DNA of 64,000 nucleotides from assembly GCA_022605405.1 (NCBI GenBank), contig JABYQQ010000016.1, forward strand, positions 682,001-746,000, read 5' to 3'. Numbering within the stretch: position 1 is the first letter of the stretch; each line of letters opens with the position of its first letter. Shown piece by piece: positions 38,214 through 49,287 of this stretch. The position numbers and the translations under genes were made by a program. The stretch is from Earliella scabrosa (lineage: Eukaryota; Basidiomycota; Agaricomycetes; Polyporales; Polyporaceae). The notes below the pieces were generated by a model. The model was not told the origin of the DNA. It ran no database searches and saw only the letters and a program-made list of their open reading frames with translations.

Positions 38214-38878
38214 ACTGTATGACTGCACTATACGACCTACTTGCCAGGAGATGGAGCGTAGCAATGTCAGGAGGAGGCGAAAGTTGGGCGCTTAATGGCC
38301 TTTCCTCCAGATACCCGTGGGAAAGTTCCGACAGAACCTCATCCGGGGGAGTGAGAAGGTGTATTGCGTCGGGAAGAAATGCCACTGTACGGCCCTCGGA
38401 AGTTGATTGCGAAGGATGCATGGCCGTAACTGCGGAGGTTATGTCACACACCGGGCTCTAAGATACGATGCTTCACTCTCAATAACGTACTCGGGTTACA
38501 GGTTGAAGGTATTGTGTCGACGTGCCCCAGGTACGTATTGCAAGAAGAAGCTGAACTTGGCGGAATCATTCATCGATCTCAAACGGGTTTAGGGGCGAAG
38601 TAAGTAGTTCCTTACAAGTACAATGCGAGTAAGTAACACTGCTTGTTGATCATTAGGTAGATAGAGAGCAGTAAGCGCTACGTTGAAACTCCGAAAGGAG
38701 TCAATGTCCGCGCCGGACCAGTGCATCACGACAGTTGACTTGTTGACCAACCTCTCCGCCATCGTTTCACTGCTCCTACTCATTCCGCTCACCATCCCTG
38801 CTCTCGCCGGCGAGGGCGACCAGCCTTGTCAGTCAATTACACGCGTGCGTGCCAAAGAACTAGCCATCCAGAACGCCA
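38214..38878. other. Intergenic region and 5' leader of the Pro/Glu-rich protein gene
   Basis: 665 bases. An ORF on the plus strand starting about 38704 has a hydrophobic stretch (SLLLLIPLTIPAL) but leads into the split-start region in another frame, so I treat it as leader sequence. CT-rich tracts around 38760-38815 resemble a basidiomycete core promoter. Confidence 0.4.
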
Positions 38879-40733
38879 ATGTACGCCCTCCCCTCCTCCC
38901 TCCCGTCCTGATCGACGCGCCATCTTGCATCGTGATTAACCCGCCCGCCTTAGGCCGCTGCCCGACGAACGTCCACGTCAGAGCGTCGCCAATCTCATAG
39001 GACGGTTCGAACAGCAGAACAAGAAGCAGGCCGCGACCGCGAGTGTCCCGCCGCGCTCGTCGAGCGTCGCCTCGCAGCATACCGGAGATGCGGCGAAGGA
39101 GGAGCTGAAGGAGAAGCGGGAATGGCCTCCGAAGCCTAAGCCGGCAGTGGCGAGTGTGTTTGAGCCCAAGCCTGAACCCAAGATCGAGCTTGCGACGAAG
39201 TCTCCCGAGCCCCCTGCGCCCGTGTCGCTGCCAGAGCCTGCAGCTCCAGAACCCGAACCCGCCCCAACACCCGCGGTGGAGGAGAAGGCAGCAGAGCCCG
39301 CGCCGACCTCACCAGTGACATCAGACAAGGTCGCTTCTCCCACTCCTCCCTCCTCGCCTCCGAAGAAGGCCGTCCCCGCCACGAAGCCGGCAGCGCGCCC
39401 GTCTTCCACTACAGCACGCACACCGGTAACGCCCTCGAAGGCACGAGAGAGCAGGCCAAGCACCGTCGGCACGAAGCCCGCTACACGTACCCCCGCCAAG
39501 TCCCCGCCCTCTTCCTTCCATCCGGCGCTGTCCACGTCGGCCTCCGTCTCCTCCGTGAAGACCGCGGGCACCGTCAAGCCCACGCCGCCGCGATCCCGCC
39601 CATCCTCCCGTGCCTCCGTCACGCCCTCCCGCCCCAAGACCCCCTCGGCCTCCCGCCCCAAGACGCCGTCTGCCTCGCGGCCCAAGACCCCATCGCACAC
39701 GACGTCCCCCAAGCCGCCCAAGCCGACCTCAAGCGGGCTGTTCGCCCCGACCGCGGCGTCTCTCGCCCGCGCACGGAACGCAGAGTCAGCGGCCTCCCCG
39801 CCCGCCCGCAAGCCCACAGCCTCGAAGGAGGTCCTCGAGCGGCTGAGCAAGCCGACGGCGGCGAGCATCTCCAAGGTGCGCCAGCCCACGCTCTCGAACG
39901 CGACCCCGCCGAAGAGCACGCCCGCTACAAGAGGTGCTGCGCCCGCCGCAGCGCGCGGAGGTGCGACCGTGAAGCCGCGCGTTGTGCCTGCCGGGGCCAA
40001 GGTGAAGGACCCGAAGGCGAAGGCCGCTGTTGCCGGGGCCGCGGCAGGCGCTGTCGTGGTCGCTGGCGCTGCTGCGGCCGTCGCGACCCACGAAGTCGAG
40101 CACGACGAGCCGGAAGCGGTGTCGCAGGAGGCGGATGTTGCTCATGAGCACGAGGAGTCGGGCGGCACACTTGTCGACGAGCCCGAGCACGTCGAGCACC
40201 ACGACGAGCCGGAGGAGATGGGCGAGGGCGAGGGACACCATCACGAGGAAGAACCCGCTCACGAGGCCGAACCGGAGCATGAGGAGGAGCACCCGGTTGC
40301 GGTCGCGTCATCCGAGGCGTCCTTCGCCGAGTCGGACAAGCCCGAACACACTGAGGACGAGCAGCCCCACGTCGAGATCGAGGCCGAAGCTGAACCGGAG
40401 GAGCCTGCTGCGCCCGAGGCGCATCCCGTGGATGATATACCCGCCGCCGTCTCGCCAGAGGTCGAAGTCGAACCCGAAGTGGAAGTGGTCGTGTCAGAGG
40501 CCGAGCCCGAGCCGGAGCACAGCGAGTCGGAGACGCACGTCGACGTCGACACCGAGTCGGACACGGCCGCGGGGTCCGTCGTCGCCGCGGCGGAGCAGAC
40601 GGAGAAGGTGGAGAAGGCGGGGCCGGCGCTCGAGGACATGGTCGCGCTCCTTGAGAGCGCGCCGGCAAAGCCGCGGCCGGTCAGCGTCGTCGCGATCCCG
40701 GACGAGGTCGCGGACATCCCCGACGAGGACTGA
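38879..40733 (+). CDS. Low-complexity Pro/Ala/Glu-rich protein; start codon split by an intron
   Basis: Exons join(38879..38880, 38954..40733), 593 aa. The frame begins when AT at 38879-38880 is joined across a 73-base intron to G at 38954. The result is MPLPDERPRQSVANLIGRFEQQ. Upstream in that frame is a TAG, so no other start is available. The protein is Pro/Ser/Thr/Lys-rich at first (including three tandem copies of RPKTPSxx around 165-188). It has an Ala/Val-rich hydrophobic segment near the middle (AVAGAAAGAVVVAGAAAAV). It then becomes strongly acidic (His/Glu-rich) to the end. The N-terminal QSVANLIGRFE motif looks conserved. No enzymatic domain is present. A scaffold or cytoskeleton-linked role is possible but not shown. 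Confidence 0.75.
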
Positions 40734-42374
40734 GCGCTGAACCTCAGCCCGAGCCTCAGCCAATGACTGGGGCGGGACGGCTGTGTGTCTGAGGAGAAAG
40801 GGATGGATCCAAAGAGAGCCAAGAGGGAGAAGGGAGAAGGAGAGGGAAGATTGAGAGTCGAGGTGGGTAGCGTAACGCTTCTGCGAACTTGAGATCGTAT
40901 TCAAACCAGATTGGTAGCATCGGACTCTCCCTTCTCTCCCTCTTCTCTCCTTTCTGCCCTCGTCACCCCGCACCCACCCTTGGCCCCTCCGTCCTCTGTT
41001 TCATAATGAAGCCGAATCAAACCAACGAACCAACGAACCCCACCGTGCTTTTCGCGCCTAACTTACGATCCCCCATCCGTACTATCCCTCCCCTGCCCTC
41101 CCTTGCCCTCCCTTCCCCCCTTTGCATCCACGTCCATGTCCGATACGATTTCTCGCGATCGGTTTTCCCTCACCACGCGTTCCGGCAATCTCTTACGATC
41201 CCTGCTCTCGTTTCCCGTTTCGCAAAGTACAATGGGCTCGGTTATTACTAAGTACTACATCTCACGAGGTTCAATTGCAATAAGCGAAGAAGTCTGACTC
41301 CACACGCACGTCCTTTGTGATCGAGTTCTGTCCGTCGAGAACCAAAACTCCTTCGTCATTTCCAGTCCCTGACGCCGCCGCCTCGTCCTGGCCTTTGCGA
41401 TACCGCCTCGTCCTGGCCTGTTGCGATACGAAATGACGACGGTCAGCCCAAATTCGAATCCAGTCCAAGAACCTATGGTATATTTTACACCCCAGCCTAA
41501 CGCCAGGTGCCAGTGACTACGCGTACTCTTACATACAGTACAGTAACTCCCAACGAACCTACGAACGAACGAAGACGAACCTAAAGCAAGCCGACGATTA
41601 CCAGCGGTAGTAGTACAATGGAAACGGACACAGTCCCGAGTGCGACGAACTGAAGCCGAACAAGAACAGAATAATCAAGGGTGGGGGGAAGGAGGGAGGT
41701 GAGAAGGAAGAAAGCGCACAACTACAGCTCGTACGTTCGTACAATGCGCCCATGCAACAGGGCAACAGCGTACACATGTACACAGGGGGACACGACCGTT
41801 TCCCCAACGAAGGTTCCGTTTTCCATGTTCCTGGTTTTCGATTCCTTTTCTGCGAGTTTTGCCGGACCGCTAGGTCGACCACGGACGCGATCGAACGGCT
41901 CCGCGGAACCAAAGCCCCCAGCGCGGATGGCGTAGCAGCAGCAATGAATGCAGCACGCCGATCCGACAGTCGTGTACCGTCTCGGGCACCCACTGCGACT
42001 GCAGCGGTACGCGAGAACGGCACACAACCCTCTATGGGAGCCCCCAGTGGAGGTGGCGCGCCTACAAGCCTTCCGCCGCCTAGCACCAAGAACCACGGGA
42101 AGAGGGTAGAGGTGCCAGGTGCGGGTGCGGATGCAGATAGGGTGCAGGGGGCGCCGCGGCGGATGATTACGCGGCCCGCCCGCGTGCGTTTTGCGACGAT
42201 ACGGCTATGGTACACTGCGCACGGAGCGGGCCTTGGGCTCTAGGATGATGTGTATATGCAGATGTGCGGGTAGGTGCGGAACGAAAGCAGAGGACGGACG
42301 AGGTGGTGGCGGGTCAGGCTCGACGACGAAGGGACGCCTCTGGCCTGGCTGGGACTCGGACTCGAACGTCTCAT
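40734..42374. other. Intergenic region with simple repeats
   Basis: 1.64 kb between convergent genes. Overlapping ORFs on both strands at 41598-42243 have no recognisable domain or splice logic, and I do not call them. The stretch around 41090-41115 is a CCCTCCCTTGCC-type pyrimidine run. 41550-41585 repeats AACGAA/ACGAACC. A direct duplication is listed separately. Confidence 0.45.
41378..41428. repeat. 25/26-bp tandem duplication
   Basis: CCGCCTCGTCCTGGCC followed by (G)TTGCGATA occurs at 41378-41402 and again at 41403-41428. The copies differ by one inserted base. Confidence 0.75.
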
Positions 42375-43147
42375 CTAGTTGAACCCGTCGAAGTGTCCCT
42401 TGAGGATCCTCTCGCCCATCGGGGATGGTGCGCGGGGTGGGCGCGCGGTCCCGGGGGCCATGGTGTTCGCCCTCCGGGCCTTGCGAGTGGGCGTGCCAGA
42501 CGCGGCTGCGGACTTCATCCCCGGGGGAGTCGTGCTGCGAGGCGCCTGCGCAGACCCATTGACCGGTTTAAGAACCGGAAGTGCAGGCTGAGGGAGAGCA
42601 CGGGTGGGGTTAACACAAATCGGAGTGGGGAACGAGATGAGGCGCTTACCCTGCCCATGTTGTTTCCGCCCAAGGAGAGACGACGAAGGAGACCAGCCGC
42701 GCGCTCCTGCTGGGGCGCAGGCATGGGAGGGACAGGCACGGTGGGCGGGAAGCGATCGTGACCAGGCCAGGCAGCGGCACTAGCACGGCGCCCATGACCC
42801 ATGAGTGGTTTCTCGGGGTCAATCGCATCGTCGTCTGAATAGCAATCAGGGTGGGTTATTGAAAGCAGGGCGCGGGGCATACCTTCGATGATGGCACCGG
42901 ACATACCCCTGCGGAAGGGGAAAGTCGCGGAGGGGGACTTGGGGGACTGGCTGAGGAAGTAAGAGAGGATGGGCGAGGAGGAGGGGCTGATGGGGGCAAT
43001 GCGGGGTAAGGTGCCTGATGCGGGGGTGGGCAGAGGCGAGGCAGGGGAAGCAGACGAGTCGGACGAGTCCGAGACGGATTCGGAGCGACGGCGGCCCTCG
43101 ATGGGAATAGGGAGCGAGTGCGGGACGTTCTTCTCGTTGGCAGGCAT
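42375..43147 (-). CDS. Small Ser/Pro-rich basidiomycete protein of unknown function
   Basis: Exons complement(join(42375..42587, 42650..42834, 42883..43147)), 220 aa. The N-terminal third is Ser/Pro-rich and disordered (SVSDSSDSSASPASPLPTP). A middle patch, TFPFRRGMSGAIIEG, looks constrained. It is followed by WPGHDRFPPTVPVPP and the basic helix AGLLRRLSLGGNNMGR, a possible kinase site (RRLS). The C-terminus GREILK-like end reads ERILKGHFDGFN and may be a short linear motif. Introns are 48 and 62 bases with correct phase. I do not recognise a domain. The composition suggests a phospho-regulated adaptor, but that is only inference. Confidence 0.68.
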
Positions 43148-45186
43148 GGAAAACAATATATTGGACTGGAGTACGACAGAGACGAAAGGAGAGAGAGTAT
43201 AGGAGTAGGAGTAGGAGGAGACGAGGCGCGACGCGTCGTAGCTTATATTGCGAATGCGGGGGAGCGCATCCAAACTCCGATCGAATGGACCGTGCTTGCC
43301 CCATCGAAGCTCCAAAACGCTCGGCAGCTTCCGGTTCTCCACCTCTCTGTTGCGACCATCACCTGTCGTCTTCCATCCCAGCCCACACTGCCCGCGAGTC
43401 GTGAACGCGTGAACAGTGGATACGAGCTCGCCACTCGCTCACAGAGTCTGTCCACTGCCCCGCCCTCGCTCATATCACATGGTACATCCTGGCCGAGCGC
43501 AGCGCATCTGAGCTCTCTGGATCTGCGCACTGGGGACCCCTTTCTGCCCGAGCTGTTTTCCAATCGTCGTCGCGTGATGCCTGCTTTGATCGCCTGCCGT
43601 CACTGTCTGTCATGGACTGCCTCCGAACAAGCAGCTTGGGCCCAAGAAGCCGTCGAAGGCCCCGGGCGGTGGCAGGCCTTAACCCTGCCCGGAAGGCCCT
43701 GATCGCAAGCTTAACTTGACCGAACCTCTCGCGCTCCCCCTCGGCTGAGTGAGCTGTAGCCAGGCTGCAGCCTTTGCCGGCGTCGGGACCCGCCTCGACG
43801 CGCGCAGCTCCGTCTGGGACGAGGTCTGCGCCCGCACGCGCGACCCGTCGTCAGCTTCGTCGCTCTTCGACCGCGTCCGTCGTCGTGTGCTCGTTTCTAC
43901 GCGCGTGCGGGCTGCATGGCGCGATGTGCAGTCGATAAGCCCCGAGCGGCCGGTGCGATGGGCTCGAACGGGGGCTCACATGTCCACCGCGCGCGTTCTC
44001 CCATTCACTCGCCGAACGCTGTCGAACGAGCGCGGGAGGCTTCTTCCGACCCTTGTCTCGACTTCTGCCTCGCTGCCTCGGCTGCGCCGTTGACGTCGTC
44101 GGCCTTCCGGCCACGCGCTCCGCCCCCCAGCCTCCGCTCCCGTCCCATCCCTCCCCGTGGTCGTGCTCGCAGGAGGTCATGCAGCGTCCCTTGCCCCCAG
44201 CGTGTTCGCACCAGCGACGTCGCTTCAAGGCGACTGAATGCGGTCCACCCGACGCCGGTCTACCTCCGCCCCCTGGACGCGCTCTTCCTCGACACTAGGA
44301 CCTCCCTTGGGGGCCGCCTCATGCCTTGGCCCGCTTCGGCCCCTCTCACGCCGCCTTCGCGATGAGAACCGGCCGTCGAACGTTCAGGAAGAGTCCTCCC
44401 CTCCTCCCCCCTCTGCACTCAGCCTTCCGACCTTCCCTCCCGCTACCCGCTTGCCTCAAGCTGCGATCGGGTTCTTCTCGGCTCCCGCGCGTGCAGGGTC
44501 TGACCGTGCTCGCACCCGTGCTTACCGCGCGCCGCCGCGATAACTGCTCTGCACAGCACATCGCGGTGCGTCCAGGCCACACTCGAAGGCCCTGTTGCAA
44601 GTTCAGACATTCACGTCCGCGGACTCTCCAGTGAACGGTCCTGCGTCCAGGCTCACGCATCATGATCTGCGGGCAAGGTTGCGGCACGCACGAAACCCTA
44701 GTAAGTGGCACGCGCGAGAGAAGGCTAAGTATACCGCACCATACCGCTTCTCGGGCAACCCTATCCTCCACTTCACCTTCTGCTTGCTCAGCAGAACCTT
44801 GTCCGCTCGAGGACTCGCACGGCCATCTCGCGCGCAAATAGGTTACAGTGCAGAACAGAGCCCGGGTCGCTGCGCCTTCTCCGAAAATACCGGAGTCGTG
44901 TGCGCGCGGGTCACCCTGGAACACGACCATGACCAAGCAAACGACCGGCTGCAGACTGAGAGGGGGCAGACCTCGGTGTATCGACGCACTGGAGTGGACT
45001 CGTCCTGGTCTCGGGCATGGCACGCAGCATATAGTCAGCAAGCTTGCATGTAACATGTAACATACGTCCAGATAGCAATGTCGTCGTTACATCGTCATGT
45101 ACGCATTAACAACGCAATACGACGCTCTCCTCCCGCGCCATTTGAGAGCACCTCCATCCGTCTTGTCTTGGCTGGTATGTGCACGC
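43148..45186. other. 2-kb GC-rich intergenic region
   Basis: Upstream of the minus-strand small protein and downstream of ATG22. Long ORFs appear on both strands (for example 43749-44634 plus and 44346-45056 minus). They are explained by GC content: they overlap in several frames, are rich in Arg/Pro/Ala/Ser and show no motif. I see no gene I can support. Confidence 0.45.
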
Positions 45187-48100
45187 TCACAGCGCGTCCC
45201 CTTCCCCGAACGCGGCGCGGCGCGCCTCGGCCGAGACGAACTCGGCGCATTCCCGTCGGCTCTTTTCGACGTCGACCATGTAGAGGAAGCCGGTGCTCAG
45301 CGCGCCGCTGTTGATGACGCGTTTTGAGTCGAGTTTGGTGGGACGCAAGAGAGGGATGAGCACGGGGTCAGTGTTCGGGAAGGAACTTTGCGGGTAGAAC
45401 GCGAACAGGAGAACGAGAGAACGAGAGGACCAATAAGAAGGGGGGCGGGGGCGACGGGCGGTGAGAGTGAGAGCAAGGAAGGAGTCAAAGCACACACCCA
45501 GAACAGAAAAGAACAGAACAGAACCATGAACAGGAAAAAAGAACATAGGAAGGAGAGGGGGAGAAGAAGAAGAAGGAGAGGAGAATAAGAGGAGACGAGA
45601 CGCACAGGGTGAACAGAAAGACGAACGGGTAGTTGTCGTTGTTGCCCGACGCGGTGATGATCGCGGACGACACGAGCGGGCCGATGAACGCCGACGTCTT
45701 GCCCACGACCGAGAAGAGCGCGAAGAACAGGAACCTGCGCCGCCGCGTGCGAGCGGGACGGGGGGTGGGGCAGTCAGTCCGCGTTCGGAAGAGAGTGGAT
45801 GGGGTGGGCGAGAGGGCGGAGAGAGGGACGGGGGACGCACATCTGCGGCAGAGGGGAGACCTCGCTGATCATCGTTTGGCTGTAGGCGTACCACGGGCAG
45901 ACCATCAGGCCGTAGTACGCTTGGTACAGCCTGCCGCACGAGGAGGAAGGGGCGAAGATCAGGGATTGAATGTCGAATGTCGAATGTCGTGTGCACGTCC
46001 GAGTCGTCCCATGCATAGTCGTCCACCGGGTTTGATGATGGCACGCGACATCGAACGAGATACAATTGTGTTCAAGCGTCAGCGCAACCCCACAGTTCGG
46101 ATCGTCCGATGAGGCGACGAGGGAAGGAGGGGGGGTTCTCGTACCAGATCTCCCACACGTGCTTGAACCCGAACCGGTCGGTGTGAATGCCGACGAGGCC
46201 CCAGATCGTGAGGACGAGGATCCAAAAGACGTTGAAGCACAGCATCTGCGAGGCCCACCCTTCCTTCAGATCGCGCGCATACTGAACACCGCAGCGCCTG
46301 GCACGCACCGTCTTCGTGGGGATCCGGAAGCGCTTCTGCACGAGCCAGAACAGGCTGCGAGTCCGATCGGCACATCCGCGATCGAATAATCCATGCGGCG
46401 TTAGCGCGCGAGGAGTAGGAATTCGTTGAATGGGTTGGGAGGACGGGGGTTCAGGGCAAAGCACGCAAAAAGGTAGGTGGAGGTGGAGGATGGACACGCA
46501 CTAGATCCCGAGTCCTTGCGTGACGATGCCGACGATCAGGAGCAGGGTGAGCTGGAGCGTTGAGTACGACACCACGCTGGGAATACGCATCGCGCGCGTC
46601 AGCGAGTCAGCGATTTGCGAAGCAGGAGAGGACTAGTCCAAGTCCTGTCGCACCTGTTCTGCAGCGTAGCGATCACCGTGCTAGATCCAGGGGACGAATC
46701 ATGTCAGACTCGAACAAATGAACAGATGAAGCAGAGCCGGTACTCACACCGTCGTGTTGAGCACATCGCCCCTGGATCGGATATTTCGTGTTAGCTCCAT
46801 GGGTGCAGGACGCTTAGGGAGAGGGGAGAGGGGGAGGAGAAGCACGACCAGACGCACATGAGGAAGTAAAAGATGAGGTACAAGAACGTCTGCTTGAGCC
46901 GCATGCACTCGCGGAACGCGACGACGGTCTGCTTGAACCCAATAGTGAGCATCGACGCTCCAGGCGGGAGCGCGAGCCCCGGCCGCCGCTTCTCGAGGAA
47001 GAACCACGGCAGCGCGCATAATACTGTGACCGTGCCCGTCAGCGTCCATGCAACATATTCACGAGGTGAACGTACGCCAGACGCCGCCGGAGAACGCGAT
47101 GAGCACGCTGAACGCCCTAGTGTTGTTCTCCGTGCTCTCGTCCGAACGGAGCCCCTTGAGGATGCCGACCATGACCGCGAGGATGAGGATCTCGCCCGCG
47201 GAGCACACCGCGAAGGAGACGTTGGAGATCCGGTTCCGCTGGAGCGACTCGTAGTCCGCATGTTCTTTCTCCCTGCGCGCAGATGAGCGTGATTGGAGAG
47301 GGATTGTTTGTAGTACGGGACGGAGAGACGTACGACTTCTCTGCGGACGCGACGAGGGCCGCCGATTCTTGCACTTCTGGGAGGTCGCGCGCGAGTCCGG
47401 GGAACGCGGCTGTCCAAAAGGTGAGCGCGCACTGCGGTTCGGCGTTTCGTTTTCAACCATTCACCGTGACGCAATCGAGTGCCAGCGCAGTAGTACGTAA
47501 GTTCGGCGCTGTCTGAGGCTGTAGTGTGCGTTGAATACATTACCTGATATGTGATCACTGTTCCAAATGCGCTGATTGTTCAGATAGATACACAGACAGG
47601 AAGACGGGGCACTGACAGCCAAGGATATACAGAGCGATGCCGGCTTCCCATCGCGATGGGTCGTCAACCCCCAGCCAGGCGAACGAAACGGCGACGGCGA
47701 GGATGGTGAAGAAAATGGTGATGTTCGGGCTGCCATACAGAGTCGCAATGAATTCATCTTATGAGCACCTCGAGAACGCTCAGCTTAATGTGTGTACTCA
47801 CCGCCATGTGCCGTAGTCCGCCCACGCGCCGATGACGAGCAGGACCGCAGCCTGCAGCGCGAAGCTGATGCCGTTCGTGAGCAGGACGATCGAGTTCACT
47901 GACGAGACCCAGTCAGACTGACAGCACGACCACGCAGGAGAGGCTCCAAGTTGAACATACCGTCGCGAACTTGGCCAAGGTACGGCAGCACACAGTCTGT
48001 ATCCGCGCCGCACGGTGCAGCGAACGGAGGCTGGCTGGGGTCGTACCCCGCGAGGAAGAGTAAGTTCTGGAACTGCGACGGCCCAAAGTTGAAGCCCGAG

Positions 48101-48342
48101 AGGCCATTGTTGCCCTGCGTGTAGTGTGAGCACACGTATAGACTCGATCGCGGACACTGCAGTTGGCCATGGCCAAGTGAACGGTGGCTTACGATGTAGT
48201 AGACGTAGAACGCCCAGAGCTCCGTGCGCGTGGTCGTCCAGCGGCGTGTGGTCTCCGTGTTCGAGCCTCCGTCCTCACGAGAATCGGCGGCCGGGACGGT
48301 GACTTCTTGGACGACTTTCTCCTTCAGGTTCTCGCCGGACAT
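45187..48342 (-). CDS. atg22: Autophagy-related protein 22 (vacuolar amino-acid effluxer, MFS type)
   Basis: Sixteen exons: complement(join(45187..45307, 45606..45734, 45841..45930, 46145..46245, 46309..46354, 46502..46576, 46654..46680, 46748..46771, 46858..47023, 47076..47272, 47334..47431, 47544..47557, 47617..47729, 47802..47898, 47961..48114, 48193..48342)), 1602 nt, 533 aa. Landmarks are ELWAFYVYYIGNNGLSGFNFGPSQFQ near the start, ALYILGLITYQCALTFWTAAFPGLARDLPEV, EHADYESLQRNRISN and DVLNTTVTVIATLQNSVVSYSTL. GKTSAFIGPLVSSAII lies near the end. ATG22 exports amino acids from the vacuole after autophagic breakdown. Three exons are under 30 nt (14, 24 and 27). The last intron is 298 bases and pyrimidine-rich on the coding strand. 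About 12 hydrophobic segments are visible. Confidence 0.92.
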
Positions 48343-49287
48343 TGTTCAGCTGAAGCTGCCACGCCATCGAGCCCCCGACTGGGCAGGCGATTTTCGCACT
48401 GGCGTCCAAAATGTCAACGATGGCATGCCGGCGTCCATCTTTGGGGTCCCAGTCAATGTGGCGATAAGTAACAGGAAGAGGAGATAACGATCGGCGCTCG
48501 CCGCACCATATGACGTCATCCAACTCCTGCGACTTCAAGGCCTCAAGGCTACACTGAATGCTACCAGTAAACAATACATGTGGAGGTGTTTGATCCGAAC
48601 CTATGACCCGGTTTTCTGGACATAATACCCTGTTTCCATGCTTTGCCGAGCTCTGCAGTCAACTATCTTTAGTTGTACCCATTTTTCGCCAAAGTGCAGC
48701 AATTGTTCGCACATGCAGTCAAATGGCACCGAGCATGCGCACAAGCAATCATTTGCACCCTGATGACGTCAGATGCTCGCAGGCAGCCCCGCACTGCAGC
48801 TCAAGCGCCCACAAATCCCTGTTCGCAACTGCACGCTACCGTTCTCATCTGTCCGCATCATATGTCAACTGTCCGCATCCCCTCCTATGCAGCCATCTGC
48901 GTTCTTGTGACAACTCTTGCCACCCTGTTCCAGGCCGTATATTCTTTTGAGCACAAGTTGACGCAGATTAACGCATGGTCTGTCGCCCGTACCATTACCA
49001 CTCGCCACTGTACGCACTTCGCCGCACTTTGACTCACTTTCAAACAGCCTGCCCGCCTGGACTTATCGCTCTCCAAGCCCGATGTCCCCACCTTGGCATC
49101 AACTCATCAGTCAACCCTGTAGAGCCGGCTAGCTCCCCACCTCGCACTCCCCGTCTCACTCTATCGCCCGGCGTTCATCCATCATCCCTCGTACCGCCTT
49201 CGCACCTCTCACTCTCCGTGTCCCCCTCCCCCACCGCTTCCTCCCTGAGCCGCAGCCCTCGCCTCACCGTCCCACCTCTAACCCGGC
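48343..49287. other. Intergenic region between ATG22 and integrase gene
   Basis: 945 bases holding the ATG22 promoter (left) and the integrase promoter and leader (right). The leader from about 49050 is very C/T-rich (CCTCCCCCACCGCTTCC type). I searched by eye for a terminal inverted repeat matching the region after 51129 and found none. Confidence 0.4.

Noticed and set aside
38683..39000. ORF with a hydrophobic stretch (possible secreted or membrane peptide)
   Set aside because: It overlaps the leader and first intron of the Pro/Glu-rich protein gene in a different frame, with no family similarity.
41598..42243. Overlapping ORFs on both strands (about 163-205 aa)
   Set aside because: No recognisable motif, no coherent splice structure, and both strands are open in GC-rich sequence.
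43749..45056. Several long ORFs on both strands
   Set aside because: Arg/Pro/Ser-rich composition without motifs; explained by high GC content.
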